Source of the DNA: Psychroserpens sp. SPM9
Lineage (GTDB): Bacteria; Bacteroidota; Bacteroidia; Flavobacteriales; Flavobacteriaceae
Direction of reading: 5' to 3'
Assembly (NCBI RefSeq): GCF_025153525.1
Contig: NZ_JANZNR010000001.1
Location: 744,001 to 808,000, forward strand
DNA: 64,000 bases
Shown here piece by piece: positions 16,988 through 26,936 of this stretch. Each line of letters opens with the position of its first letter. Position 1 is the stretch's first letter. The position numbers were made by a program, and so were the translations under genes. The notes beneath the pieces are model-generated. The model was not told where the DNA came from, made no database searches, and saw nothing but the letters and a program-made list of their open reading frames with translations.

Positions 16988-17707
16988 TTGAAAGATAATA
17001 GCAACATATCACAAGAATTATTAGAAACCATTGAACGTTATTATAACGATACAATGTCTAAACAAGAACGCTTGGACTTTGAATTACGGTTAGATGAAAG
17101 CCCTGAGTTTAGAACTCAGGTTGAAGACATCAAAACTTTAATTTTAGGTATTGAAAACCAATCGTTAAAAGAGCAACTGGATGTTTTTCACAAAGACATC
17201 CCTACAACCCACTCTGAAACACCAATGGCATCAGGTGTTTTTACGTTCCGGAAATTAGCTGCAGCTGTCGTTATACTTCTGGCCGTCACTGGCTTTTGGT
17301 GGTTTAGCACGCCTCAAAATGACAAATTGTATAGTAAGTATTTTACTCCAGATCCTGGTCTGCCTACAACCATGAGTAGTCATTCTAACTATGATTTTTA
17401 CGAGGCTATGGTCAATTATAAACAAGGTGATTACCAAACAGCCATAGCAAAATGGGACGCCATACAACCTAAAAATGACACCTTGAATTATTTTTTGGGA
17501 GTTGCTTATTTAGCAGATAAAAATGAAACTAAAGCCATCGGTTTTTTAAATGAAGCGACTCAAAATACAGATTTCCCATTGTTAAATGATGCCTACTATT
17601 ATTTAGGCTTAGCGTATTTAAAAGATGGTAACATTGACTTTGCAAAAAAGAACTTACAGAAGAGTTCAAATGAAAACAGTAAAAAGTTACTCGAAAAATT
17701 AAATTAA
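16988..17707 (+). CDS. Anti-sigma-like single-pass membrane protein with TPRs
   Basis: Starts at TTG 16988, the only start that uses the whole conserved N-terminus. Residues 1-60 are a helical cytoplasmic part (SKQERLDFELRLDESPEF) of the kind found in Bacteroidota anti-sigma partners. One membrane segment follows (KLAAAVVILLAVTGFWWFS), then periplasmic TPR-like repeats (YYLGLAYLKDGNIDFAKKNL). It is tightly packed between the sigma factor and the CHAT gene, so it probably links an outside signal to the sigma factor. Confidence 0.75.
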   Translation: MKDNSNISQELLETIERYYNDTMSKQERLDFELRLDESPEFRTQVEDIKTLILGIENQSLKEQLDVFHKDIPTTHSETPMASGVFTFRKLAAAVVILLAVTGFWWFSTPQNDKLYSKYFTPDPGLPTTMSSHSNYDFYEAMVNYKQGDYQTAIAKWDAIQPKNDTLNYFLGVAYLADKNETKAIGFLNEATQNTDFPLLNDAYYYLGLAYLKDGNIDFAKKNLQKSSNENSKKLLEKLN

Positions 17708-17711
17708 GTTT

Positions 17712-20700
17712 ATGGAATCTATCAAGAAAATTATTATTGCACTATGTTTCTTGACAGCTTCACTTGCGTCTGCTCAATATGCAAATTCTGAAAGTTTAAA
17801 ACAACTTGACAGACTTATAAGTGAAAAAAAATATACTGAAGCTCAGCGTTATCTTGAGGAGAACATCGACATATTTAAAGCAAAAAAAGACTATTATCTT
17901 CTAACCGACTATATTTATTATACAGGTAAAATCAATCTTCAGCTTTATAATAAAAAACAAGCCAGCACCTCTGTACATGACTATGCAGAATCATTAACCT
18001 CAGCAACAGATTCTGCAAAAGTATTACGACAAGTTAAGCTCGAACTTGCCACCTATTATGAATTGGTTGGAGACACACAAAAAGCATATGATTCAAATTT
18101 GGAGGCGCTTCAGATCACTAAAAGCTGGAAAGAGGCAACTCCAGAACATTTTGGGCTGATTGAAAATAATCTTTGCGTGCTCTTAACAAGAAAAGGTGAT
18201 GTAGCAAACGCCATAAAACATGGTAATAACGCACTACGACATTACGAATCCTATCCTAAAACCAATAAAACCAATCTTTATGTGCTTTACAGCACCATGG
18301 GTGGTTCAATGTGGTATGAAGCTAAAATTGACAGTGCGTTATATTTTTATCAAAAAGCTGAAAAGACCTTAAAATTGATGGAACCAAATCCTACAAATTC
18401 ATTTTATAGGCCAGCTATCTTAAATAATAATATTTCAGCAATCTACTCGACTCAAGGTAATTTGGACAAAGCCTTAGATGCCATGAAATTCACGGTTAAT
18501 AATCTTAATCAATACATTGTTTCGGATGTTGCCGATTCTAAAAAGGAAAGCGCTTATGAGTTCCTATTTATGTCTATTGAGAACTTTGCTGGAATTTATA
18601 AGGATATCGGCAATTTTGAAAAAGCAAAAGAGCTGTTAGAGTATTCCTATAATGCAAAGAAAAAACACTTTGACTCTGAAAGTCCCGAATTATACAAAGC
18701 GAAAATTTTACTAGGACAAATCCATTTAGCATTAAAAGATTACAATCAAGCTAAAACCTTTTTAGACGATGGTCTATCACATATAGAAAGAACTGAAGGC
18801 GGTAATAATTTTTGGGCAGCTGATGGGCATTCCTATAAAGCAAGACTCCATGAAGAATTAGGAGATATTAGCCTTGCAAAACAGCATTACGAAAATGCCG
18901 AAAAACTATACCAAGCTGCGCTTCAAGGTGCTTATGATAATATTTATTTAGATTTCATCATAAATGCGAGTCATTTTTACGCCAAAAATAATGACGAAGA
19001 AAAAGCATTGGCCATGGCACAAAAAGCCTATGACTATATTAAGGAAAATCAAGGTTCAACGACTACTTTTGAAATTCAACAAGCCTTAAATCTTGGTGAA
19101 ATACATTATGAATTAGGAAATTATAACGCCGCATTAAACAATGCTGAGGCGACTGAAGGATTGCTCAAAAAAATGCTTCCTACGCAAACCAATCCTTTAG
19201 ATTCCACAAAAATTATTTTGTACAAACCACAAACTATTTTACTTAAATCGCGCTCAGCATATAAACTAAACGGAAAAAATAATTCTATTGCTGACTTAAA
19301 AGAGCAATTTAAGACTTTAAAAGAAGCTATTTCTATTGTAGAAAAGCAAAAAACATTCCTTGGAGATGACACGAGTGTTTCTCTTTTAATTGAAAGAAAT
19401 TCTGATCTTTTTGAGTTTACAAAACAACTGGCTTTAGATTTATATGAAAAAACCAAAGACAAGGCTTATCTCTTAGAAGTGATAAGTATGCACGAATCTA
19501 TTTTATACAATAGGATTAGAGCTCAATTAAACTCAAGAACTTCGATGACTTATGCCAATATCCCTAGCGACGTCCTTGAGCAAGAAAAGATAATTAAAAA
19601 TGCCATTCAAGAATCTTTAGGGAAAAGTGACAATTTAGACGCTTATATAAAAGCCAATTCGCAATGGAAAACGCATTTGGAAACCTTAAAAAATGATTAT
19701 CCAAAATATTATAATCTGCGATTTGCTTCTATAGCTAAGTCTTTAAAAGACATTAAAACCAAACTCCCAGAAAACACAACAATCGTTCGATATATCTACA
19801 TCGATAAAGAATTATACGTCAATCTAATTTCAAAAAGCGGAATAGAAATTTTCAAACTCCATCCTGAAGGGTTAAACTCAAAAATTACTAGTCTACAAGA
19901 TGAAAATGCCTTATTTCAAAACAATTACAATCTCTCCCATGAACTATATCAGCAATTGTGGAAACCCTTTGAACAACACATCAAAACGAAAAAGGTCGTT
20001 ATCATTCCAGATAGGGATTTATTCAACCTCAATTTTGAAATGCTTACCAATAAGGAGCTTTCCAATCCTAAGGAATTAGCAACACACAGTTTGCTTTCAC
20101 AATACACAATCTCATATAATTACAGTCTTTTTTTAATTGACAACGGAAGTCATAGTGTTTCATATAATAACAATTTTGTCGCCTTTGTTCCTGAGTTTAA
20201 TGATCAAATGAAATCTGATTATCTTTTGTCTATTAAAGACTCCCTAAACATAGACAAAACCTACCTCACCTTGTTACCACAACCCTTTACAAAAGATTTG
20301 GCAAACCTTTCTACGCGATTATTTAAAGGCACCTCTTTTTTAAACGAAAATTCAACAGAGCATATTTTTAAGAATAGCGCCAAAGAGCACAAAATAATTC
20401 ATATTGGCACACATGCCGAATCGAACAATATTTCACCAGAACTATCACGATTGGTATTTGCCAAGTCTATGGATTCTTCAAATACCGACGACAATTATTT
20501 GTATACTTATGAGATATACAACACCAATCTCTCTTCAAATTTGGCTATTTTAACTGCTTGCGAAACCGGAAAACCAACCTACCAAGCTGGAGAAGGCATG
20601 ATTTCTTTGGCGCACGCCTTTAATTATGCTGGTAGTGAAAGTATGCTGACCAGTTTATGGAAAATTGACGAACAATCCAGTGCTCAAATCATTCAAAGCT

Positions 20701-20942
20701 TTTACAGATACATCAAAAAAGGATTACCAAAAGATGAAGCCTTACAAAAGGCAAAATTAGATTATATTACAACCGCAAAAGGAAGAACAGCAGCTCCGCA
20801 ATATTGGGCTGGATTGGTTCTTATTGGAGACACGAGTCCTATTACACTTAATAACTCCTCAAACCTTGTGTTTTGGTTAGGTCTTGCTATTGTAATTATT
20901 ATATTAATTGTAATCAGGATACGGAAAAAGTCTAAGGCATAA
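17712..20942 (+). CDS. TPR-CHAT protease-like protein
   Basis: 1076-residue protein with a signal peptide, about 600 residues of TPRs (for example NFEKAKELLEYSYNAKKKHF), a linker, and a C-terminal CHAT domain. The caspase-like dyad is visible: His about 901 in IIHIGTHAES and Cys about 950 in LTACETG, followed by GEGMISLAHAFNYAGSESML. A membrane segment (LVFWLGLAIVIIILIVI) ends the protein before a basic tail, so the TPR and CHAT parts should be periplasmic and anchored. It is the last gene of the sigma/anti-sigma operon. Peptidase activity is predicted only. Confidence 0.88.
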   Translation: MESIKKIIIALCFLTASLASAQYANSESLKQLDRLISEKKYTEAQRYLEENIDIFKAKKDYYLLTDYIYYTGKINLQLYNKKQASTSVHDYAESLTSATDSAKVLRQVKLELATYYELVGDTQKAYDSNLEALQITKSWKEATPEHFGLIENNLCVLLTRKGDVANAIKHGNNALRHYESYPKTNKTNLYVLYSTMGGSMWYEAKIDSALYFYQKAEKTLKLMEPNPTNSFYRPAILNNNISAIYSTQGNLDKALDAMKFTVNNLNQYIVSDVADSKKESAYEFLFMSIENFAGIYKDIGNFEKAKELLEYSYNAKKKHFDSESPELYKAKILLGQIHLALKDYNQAKTFLDDGLSHIERTEGGNNFWAADGHSYKARLHEELGDISLAKQHYENAEKLYQAALQGAYDNIYLDFIINASHFYAKNNDEEKALAMAQKAYDYIKENQGSTTTFEIQQALNLGEIHYELGNYNAALNNAEATEGLLKKMLPTQTNPLDSTKIILYKPQTILLKSRSAYKLNGKNNSIADLKEQFKTLKEAISIVEKQKTFLGDDTSVSLLIERNSDLFEFTKQLALDLYEKTKDKAYLLEVISMHESILYNRIRAQLNSRTSMTYANIPSDVLEQEKIIKNAIQESLGKSDNLDAYIKANSQWKTHLETLKNDYPKYYNLRFASIAKSLKDIKTKLPENTTIVRYIYIDKELYVNLISKSGIEIFKLHPEGLNSKITSLQDENALFQNNYNLSHELYQQLWKPFEQHIKTKKVVIIPDRDLFNLNFEMLTNKELSNPKELATHSLLSQYTISYNYSLFLIDNGSHSVSYNNNFVAFVPEFNDQMKSDYLLSIKDSLNIDKTYLTLLPQPFTKDLANLSTRLFKGTSFLNENSTEHIFKNSAKEHKIIHIGTHAESNNISPELSRLVFAKSMDSSNTDDNYLYTYEIYNTNLSSNLAILTACETGKPTYQAGEGMISLAHAFNYAGSESMLTSLWKIDEQSSAQIIQSFYRYIKKGLPKDEALQKAKLDYITTAKGRTAAPQYWAGLVLIGDTSPITLNNSSNLVFWLGLAIVIIILIVIRIRKKSKA

Positions 20943-20945
20943 AAA

Positions 20946-20972
20946 AAGAGTTTTCATTAACTGAAAACTCTT
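20946..20972. terminator. Terminator after the CHAT operon
   Basis: Perfect 10-bp inverted repeat AAGAGTTTTC / GAAAACTCTT with a 7-nt loop, starting 4 nt after the CHAT stop codon. Confidence 0.7.
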
Positions 20973-21056
20973 CTTAAACAATAAACCTGTATTAATATTC
21001 CCTAATAAAATTAATAGCATCCAAGCTTATTAATAAGTCATCGATTTTTTTATCAA

Positions 21057-21098
21057 ATGTGAGCATAAAAAAAGCCAACAAAATAATTTGATGGCTTT
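21057..21098 (-). terminator. Terminator of the T9SS cargo gene, with shared 3' tail
   Basis: On the minus strand AAAGCCA / TGGCTTT closes a 14-nt loop and is followed by a T run. The 19 nt at 21057-21075, at the distal side of the hairpin, are identical to 23050-23068 next to the terminator of the neighbouring gene. Confidence 0.65.
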
Positions 21099-21117
21099 TA
21101 TTGTTAGGTATTCTTAT

Positions 21118-22998
21118 TTAATTTGATATCATCACTTTCTTAATAATGACTTGATTTGTTGATTTATCATTAATATTTAAAAAGTAAAGACCAGATGTTA
21201 ATTGACGAATATCTATCATCGTATTGGTAGATGTAAAGTCTCCCTTATTTACAACTTGTCCCAGTTGATTAATTAAGTGCCAATCTCCGTTAATTAATGT
21301 TTCAGATTTAATATTTAAAACATCTTTTGCTGGATTTGGATAAATACTTAAAATCTCTGTAGTAGAAAACTCATCTAGATCTAATGTTGCACCTGGACCT
21401 AATAAATAAATTGAACCATCTTTAACTTCTACAGAAAAAATTACAAAATTACCACCATATTCGGCTTCGATAGTTTCGGGTATATCAGTAACTGTGAGTG
21501 AATTTGAAGTCAGAATTTCAAAAATAGCTTCACTAGATGGCAGATAACCTAAAACAACATTAAACTCGCCACTGATATCAGCATTGTTTTGAACTACAAG
21601 TCGGTCATATTCGGTGCCAACTGTAGGTCCATCTATTTCAATATTAAAAGTTGCATCAGTTCCTGTGGTAAGATTCCCTGCAATGTTTAAAACACCTGGT
21701 GAATTTCCTGGAGATATTTCAGAATTTACTTCAAAACCAGAAGGAAATCGAATGGTACCACTTCCACCAAAATTAGAAAACTGACCTTCAGTAAACACTT
21801 CTTCTATAACCAAGGTTCCTGCATCACTAATAATATCTGAACCATTATATAAATCTGTCAAGTTTATAGTTGAAATTCCTAAACCAGCTGTTTTTATAAT
21901 TCCTCCAATGCCTTGATTTTGAAAGGAATGATTTGTTCCGCTAACATAACCTATAGTAATATTATCAGCATTAATATTGTAATTCACCAAGTTAAAAATT
22001 CTAATTCTTCCATTATTAATATTTAAATCTCCTTGATTGTGTTCAATATCTGTTTCGAAAGCCCAGATTTCAAAATCATCTTCTATTTCTTTCAAACCAG
22101 GACCATCTATAATTAAACTTCCATAATTAATCAAAAGCGATTGAACATTGACATCTTGCTTTGAAATTTCACCAGCATTCCAAATAATTGTACCTCCTAC
22201 ATTATTGTTAATTAACGAATACATCGACAAATCTCCATTGATAACAAGTGTATTATTTCTTCCAACGATAATCTCTTTAACACTGGTCGTACCTGCTCCA
22301 TCTGTATACGCTATATCGCCTACACCAGGTTGATTAAAATACACAATGTCATCTGCGGTTGGGAGACCATTTGGGTCCCAATTGGCTGGATTGTTCCACA
22401 AGCCGTCACCACCTTCACCATCCCAGGCTATCGCAGAGGCATAGTTTATATCGGTTACTGTATAGTAGACACCATCAGACTCACACTCAACACCAAAAGT
22501 AACCTCAATACCAGAAGTTTGATTTTCAGGAACTAAAAGTGTTGTTGCAGTACCACAAGAACCTTGAGCTCCTTCAATAATTTGAAAAGAATCTCCTATT
22601 TGAGGTCCAAATCCGGTCATATAAATTACCATAGAACCGTTAAAAAAGTAATTTCCTTCACAACTTATTTGTGTGAAAATATCAACTTCATTGACATATA
22701 ATTCTACTGTACTTGTCACATCAACAATAAAGTCACCCAATAACACAATATTGCTTTGGGTAAATAGGGATGATCCATTTCTAAGTTCAAGAGTCCCATA
22801 AGGTTCAAACGTAAAGCCTTCGTAGTAAACAAAACCATTATCAATTAAAATATCGTCACCATACTGAGGCACATCAAAATAGGACCAGTTGTAGGGGTCA
22901 CTCCAACTATAACCATCACCACCTCCCGTAAATTCGTTTTGAGATAAAGCACTCATTGAGACACAAAGTAGTGTCATAAAAAATAAAATTCGTTTCAT
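21118..22998 (-). CDS. Secreted T9SS type A cargo protein, beta-helix-like
   Basis: I start at ATG 22998 (MKRILFFMTLLCVSMSALSQ, a signal peptide) rather than the ATG at 23010. The body is Asn/Gly/Asp-rich with many short strands (WSDPYNWSYFDVPQYGDDIL, then WNNPANWDPNGLPTADDIV), as in autotransporter-like beta-helices. The C-terminus has a type A T9SS sorting domain: LSIYPNPAKDVLNIKS, GQVVNKG, LTSGLYFLNI and a basic end. It should be carried across the outer membrane and attached or released. The ligand is unknown. Confidence 0.85.
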   Translation of the reverse strand: MKRILFFMTLLCVSMSALSQNEFTGGGDGYSWSDPYNWSYFDVPQYGDDILIDNGFVYYEGFTFEPYGTLELRNGSSLFTQSNIVLLGDFIVDVTSTVELYVNEVDIFTQISCEGNYFFNGSMVIYMTGFGPQIGDSFQIIEGAQGSCGTATTLLVPENQTSGIEVTFGVECESDGVYYTVTDINYASAIAWDGEGGDGLWNNPANWDPNGLPTADDIVYFNQPGVGDIAYTDGAGTTSVKEIIVGRNNTLVINGDLSMYSLINNNVGGTIIWNAGEISKQDVNVQSLLINYGSLIIDGPGLKEIEDDFEIWAFETDIEHNQGDLNINNGRIRIFNLVNYNINADNITIGYVSGTNHSFQNQGIGGIIKTAGLGISTINLTDLYNGSDIISDAGTLVIEEVFTEGQFSNFGGSGTIRFPSGFEVNSEISPGNSPGVLNIAGNLTTGTDATFNIEIDGPTVGTEYDRLVVQNNADISGEFNVVLGYLPSSEAIFEILTSNSLTVTDIPETIEAEYGGNFVIFSVEVKDGSIYLLGPGATLDLDEFSTTEILSIYPNPAKDVLNIKSETLINGDWHLINQLGQVVNKGDFTSTNTMIDIRQLTSGLYFLNINDKSTNQVIIKKVMISN

Positions 22999-23049
22999 AA
23001 TTAATAGCATTTAAATGTTTATATAAGAACACATCGAAACATTATTAAT

Positions 23050-23088
23050 ATGTGAGCATAAAAAAAGCACTTCGTTAAAAGTGCTTTT
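23050..23088 (-). terminator. Terminator after the 192-aa secreted-protein gene
   Basis: Perfect 10-bp inverted repeat AAAAGCACTT / AAGTGCTTTT with a 6-nt loop, followed on the minus strand by a T run. The 23050-23068 tail repeats 21057-21075 exactly. Confidence 0.85.
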
Positions 23089-23109
23089 CAATTTTAAAAC
23101 TAAATTAGA

Positions 23110-23688
23110 TTACATTTTGAAGCTATCGGTAAATAATCTGTTACCCGATTTTAATCTTAAGAAATAAGAGCCTTTTTCTTCAGCAGATAATTTATAAATA
23201 CGCTTAAGTATTTTACTCCCTTTCAATTCATCAGCATAGATGAGTTCTCCATTAAAGAATAATTCAATCACTAACGGTTTTTCTTCAAGTGTTAAGTGGG
23301 ATATCATTAAATCATGATTTTCTAAACGCACTACAGGTTTAAATTCTTTGGTTTCCATATCGTGTAGAAATAAAACCTGTTCTGCTGCTATTTGAAAAGG
23401 CTTAACTGTAATTTCAAAATCCTTAATGATTTCAAAAGTATAGAGTCCATCTGCCAAAGCAGTAAAATCAAACTCTTGTGTATACGTTCCATTTCTATCT
23501 ATTGTCTTTGAATAGATTACAAATCCTTGATTGTCTTTAATTGTATATTGGTGTCCTTTTTTAACATTCGAGAATTTTAAAACAGTAATCACTTTGTTTG
23601 AACCATCAATGTAATTTTCATTGGCGTAACCTGTTGCTATCGTCAACATCATTACAAATACTACTAAATTTTTAATTGTTTTCATCAT
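23110..23688 (-). CDS. Hypothetical exported protein
   Basis: Signal peptide (MKTIKNLVVFVMMLTIATGYA) followed by two beta-rich repeats. One ends ADGLYTFEIIKDFEITVKPF and the other ends KGSYFLRLKSGNRLFTDSFKM. Each resembles the tail of a T9SS sorting domain or a DUF3244-like fold, but the YPNP motif is missing, so I do not call it T9SS cargo. It is probably periplasmic. It is transcribed in the same direction as the downstream T9SS gene but separated by a terminator. Confidence 0.65.
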   Translation of the reverse strand: MMKTIKNLVVFVMMLTIATGYANENYIDGSNKVITVLKFSNVKKGHQYTIKDNQGFVIYSKTIDRNGTYTQEFDFTALADGLYTFEIIKDFEITVKPFQIAAEQVLFLHDMETKEFKPVVRLENHDLMISHLTLEEKPLVIELFFNGELIYADELKGSKILKRIYKLSAEEKGSYFLRLKSGNRLFTDSFKM

Positions 23689-23886
23689 TTTTTGGGTTTT
23701 ATGATTAACACTACAAATGTATAGCAGAACAGTCTCTAAGAAAACAACAGATTTGGCTGATTTATATGTTATATTAACAATAACTTATGATAATAAATAT
23801 ATGAAGGTTAAAATAGTATAATTTTGTGCTAATTCTGAATAGAATTTTAAAATCTATTGCCTTAAATTTGTAAGTAATTAAGACCT

Positions 23887-24762
23887 ATGAAAAAAAGAAA
23901 GCCTACACTCGAAAAAATTAGCCCGAATTTTGGTAGTTCCGTTTTTGTTAAAAAGAGTACCTCTAAAGACAATGAACAAAAACCATTTTGGCATTTTCAT
24001 CCAGAAATAGAACTCGTTTACGTTAATAAAGGTCAAGGTAAACGGCACATTGGCAATCATTTATCCTATTTTAATAACAGCCAGTTAATTTTAATTGGCT
24101 CCAATTTACCTCATAATGGGTTTACAGATCGATTAACCCAACATGGAACCGAAATTTTAGTTCAGTTTAAACCCGAATTTTTAGGACCTTACTTTTTTGA
24201 TATCCCAGAAATGAGCCATATCAACACGCTTTTTGAACGTGCTAAAAATGGTATTATTTTTAAACCCGAAACCAAACGACGTATTGGTAAAAAAATTGAA
24301 AAACTTAATGATGTTGTAGGTTTTGAACGTGTAATACTGTTATTGAAAATTTTACAAAAGTTAGCAGAAGCTAAAGATTATGAGATTTTAAATGCCGACG
24401 GCTTTGTTTTTGAAACCGAACTTCAGGATAGCGCAAAAATTGATATTGTCTATAAACACATTAATCAGAATTTTCGAAACCATATCTCTTTAGATGATAT
24501 CTCAGATAAAGTAAGTATGACGGTTCCTGCATTTTGCAGATACTTTAAAAAATCTACTGGAAAAACATTTACAAAACTCGTCAACGAATATCGAATTGTT
24601 CATGCGACCAAATTATTATCAGAAAGTCAGATGAGTATTAGTGATGTTGCTTTTGAATGTGGTTTTAACAACTTTTCCCATTTCAATAAATTATTTAAAG
24701 AATTTACTGGAAAGAGCGCTTTAAAATATCGAAAAGAACTCACGCAAATTATGCAATCTTAG
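23887..24762 (+). CDS. AraC-family transcriptional regulator
   Basis: N-terminal cupin-like sensing domain (HFHPEIELVYVNKGQGKRHIG, GSNLPHNGF) followed by a C-terminal AraC DNA-binding domain. The latter contains both helix-turn-helix units: ISLDDISDKVSMTVPAFCRY and MSISDVAFECGFNNFSHFNK, ending KSALKYRK. Length (291 aa) is typical. A TAAATTTG -7-like box is at 23863. The neighbours are not an obvious sugar-use operon, so the target is unknown. Confidence 0.92.
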   Translation: MKKRKPTLEKISPNFGSSVFVKKSTSKDNEQKPFWHFHPEIELVYVNKGQGKRHIGNHLSYFNNSQLILIGSNLPHNGFTDRLTQHGTEILVQFKPEFLGPYFFDIPEMSHINTLFERAKNGIIFKPETKRRIGKKIEKLNDVVGFERVILLLKILQKLAEAKDYEILNADGFVFETELQDSAKIDIVYKHINQNFRNHISLDDISDKVSMTVPAFCRYFKKSTGKTFTKLVNEYRIVHATKLLSESQMSISDVAFECGFNNFSHFNKLFKEFTGKSALKYRKELTQIMQS

Positions 24763-24765
24763 GTG

Positions 24766-25425
24766 CTACTTTTCACCATCCCATTCGGCATAAAACTGTT
24801 CTAAAAACTGCTCCATAAACTGATGTCTTTTCAATGCAATTTTATGAGCTGTTTTCGTATTCATTAGATCTTTTAAACGCAGTAATTTTTCATAGAAATG
24901 ATTAATTGTAGGTGCCGTAGACGCTTTATATGCTTGTTTGGTCATATGCAAATTAGGTCGTATTGATGGATCAAATAGCTTTCGGTTTTTAAATCCTCCG
25001 TAATTAAACGTTCGTGCAATACCTATAGCGCCTAAAGCATCCAAACGATCGGCATCTTGAATGACATCCAATTCGGGTGATTTAAATTTTTGAACTTCGT
25101 TTCCGCCTTTAAATGATATGTTTTCAATGATTTTAACAACATGCTCAATAACTGCGGAATCGGTATTAATTCCGAATAAAAACGTTCGTGCCTTTTGGGG
25201 CCCAACTGATTCATCTCCATCATGAAATTTGCTATCTGCAATATCGTGAAGTAAAGCCCCAAGCGCAACCACAAATACATCGACATTTTCATTTTTAGAA
25301 ATGAGCATACTGTTATTAAACACTCTTAAGGTATGAAACCAGTCATGTCCGCCTTCAGCATGTTCTAAGGTTTTTTTTACAAATGATTTTGTTAACTCAA
25401 CTTGTGCTGCTTCGCTTGTGGTCAT
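24766..25425 (-). CDS. HD-domain phosphohydrolase
   Basis: HD hydrolase of the YpgQ/YedJ kind. The metal ligands are H in GGHDWFHTLRV, HD in GALLHDIADSKFHDGDES and D in VIQDADRLDALGAIGIAR. The 219-residue length fits nucleotide or metal-dependent phosphohydrolases of this family. Its start overlaps the acyltransferase stop by 4 nt (25422-25425), so the two are translationally coupled. Confidence 0.88.
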   Translation of the reverse strand: MTTSEAAQVELTKSFVKKTLEHAEGGHDWFHTLRVFNNSMLISKNENVDVFVVALGALLHDIADSKFHDGDESVGPQKARTFLFGINTDSAVIEHVVKIIENISFKGGNEVQKFKSPELDVIQDADRLDALGAIGIARTFNYGGFKNRKLFDPSIRPNLHMTKQAYKASTAPTINHFYEKLLRLKDLMNTKTAHKIALKRHQFMEQFLEQFYAEWDGEK

Positions 25426-26165
25426 GACTCTAAATGAATAGCGTTAGTAATGGTTGCTTCTAAAGTGCTTATTAATTCTGAATGATTTTCAACTTCACTT
25501 AATAGTATGGGTTGATGCACTTTAAATTTAATATGGCTTCCAATTCCCATCGGAAAGGCTCCATATTGAAGTGTTTTCCATGAATTATTTACAGTAACAG
25601 GAACGATAATAGCCGAAGGCACATGCTTGAACAACAATTGCAAGCCTCTGGTTTTAAAAGGCTTCGGAATCCCATTTTTACTACGAGTGCCTTCCGGAAA
25701 AATTGCAGCAGCTCGTCGATTTTCTTCAATGTATTTACCAAACTCTGCCATAGCAGATAAGGCTTGTCTCGGATTTTTACGATCTATTAAAACCGAACCG
25801 CCATGACGCAAATTATACGACACACTTGGAAAGCCTTTTCCCAGTTCTTTTTTGGCCACAAATTTAACATGATGCTTCCGCAGGTACCACATAATTGGAG
25901 AGATATCGTACATGCTCTGATGATTAGAAACAATAATTAAGGGCTTGTTTTCAGGGATTTCATAAGCATTATCCCAACTAAAGCGCGTTCCTAAAACATT
26001 CAAACAACGTAATAAAAAAAACTGAAGCGCATCAACACTTAGTTTATGTGCCTGATAACCAAATACGTTAAAGCAAAACCATTGTATCGGATGAAAAATA
26101 AGCAAGGTCATTCCGAAGACAATAAAATACACTACAGTTAATGGATAAGCTATGAGTTTTTTCAT
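25422..26165 (-). CDS. plsC: 1-acyl-sn-glycerol-3-phosphate acyltransferase
   Basis: PlsC-type acyltransferase. An N-terminal hydrophobic segment (residues 4-28) is followed by the catalytic motif NHQSMYD, which has the HX4D pair. FPEGTRSKNG is the substrate-binding motif and VPVTVNNS the later block. At 247 residues it is full length. It makes phosphatidic acid from lysophosphatidic acid at the inner membrane. It is the first gene of a two-gene unit with the HD protein. Confidence 0.9.
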   Translation of the reverse strand: MKKLIAYPLTVVYFIVFGMTLLIFHPIQWFCFNVFGYQAHKLSVDALQFFLLRCLNVLGTRFSWDNAYEIPENKPLIIVSNHQSMYDISPIMWYLRKHHVKFVAKKELGKGFPSVSYNLRHGGSVLIDRKNPRQALSAMAEFGKYIEENRRAAAIFPEGTRSKNGIPKPFKTRGLQLLFKHVPSAIIVPVTVNNSWKTLQYGAFPMGIGSHIKFKVHQPILLSEVENHSELISTLEATITNAIHLES

Positions 26166-26305
26166 AGCGTAAAAATACTAAACCTAATCAAAAATTGATT
26201 CAGTTATTTCAATTTCGTAAAGACCACGTTTTGGACTAGTGTAGAAGATTCAAGTTAGATAACCTCAGGTGTTCTGGTTTTGACGAAATGTTTGCATCAT
26301 GGGAT

Positions 26306-26331
26306 AAAAAAAGCCACGATATAATCGTGGC
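26306..26331 (-). terminator. Terminator of the bacilliredoxin gene
   Basis: Perfect 8-bp inverted repeat GCCACGAT / ATCGTGGC with a 3-nt loop. The T run (minus strand) lies at 26312-26306. It is placed 55 nt past the bacilliredoxin stop. Confidence 0.85.
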
Positions 26332-26385
26332 CATATGTTATTGATTGTCTTTTTTGTTGTCTTGGCCTAAGCTCAAGACGCTCAT

Positions 26386-26796
26386 TTAACAGTGTTCGTT
26401 GTAAGCATCCATAAGGTTTTCAGCAATTAATTCAGCTGGACGACCTTCAATATGATGACGCTCTAACATGTGTACCAATTCACCGTCTTTAAATAATGCC
26501 ATACTTGGCGAACTTGGAGGAAAAGGAACCATATGTGCTCTTGCAGCATCAACTGCATCACGGTCTACACCTGCAAATACAGTGACAATATGATCTGGAC
26601 GCTTTGCGTTTTGTAAACTTTGTCTTGCTCCAGGACGCGCATTAGCTGCTGCACATCCACAAACTGAATTGACAACAATTAAGGTTGTTCCTTCTTTTGC
26701 TAAAGCAGCTTCTACAGCATCAGCTGTTTGTAATTCTTCAAAACCTACTTTGGTTAAATCCTCACGCATTGGTTTTACTAATTCTGCTGGATACAT
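26386..26796 (-). CDS. BrxA/BrxB-family bacilliredoxin
   Basis: Bacilliredoxin of the YphP/YqiW family. The active-site CGC lies in NSVCGCAAANARPGA (residues about 50-62), and ALFKDGELVHMLERHHIEGR is the usual thioredoxin-fold C-terminal part. Length (136 aa) matches. These proteins remove low-molecular-weight thiols from bacillithiolated proteins in the cytoplasm. It is a single gene with its own terminator. Confidence 0.92.
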   Translation of the reverse strand: MYPAELVKPMREDLTKVGFEELQTADAVEAALAKEGTTLIVVNSVCGCAAANARPGARQSLQNAKRPDHIVTVFAGVDRDAVDAARAHMVPFPPSSPSMALFKDGELVHMLERHHIEGRPAELIAENLMDAYNEHC

Positions 26797-26936
26797 ATAT
26801 TTTTATATTTTAATTATTACTAATATTGAACTGCAAAGATAAGCAAAATTAGTAGGACCTATACCAATTTTAGTAAGCTGTTTGAATAGTATTATTCAGG
26901 TTTTCAATACCGATATGTTTCAAGGCGAACTATGAT

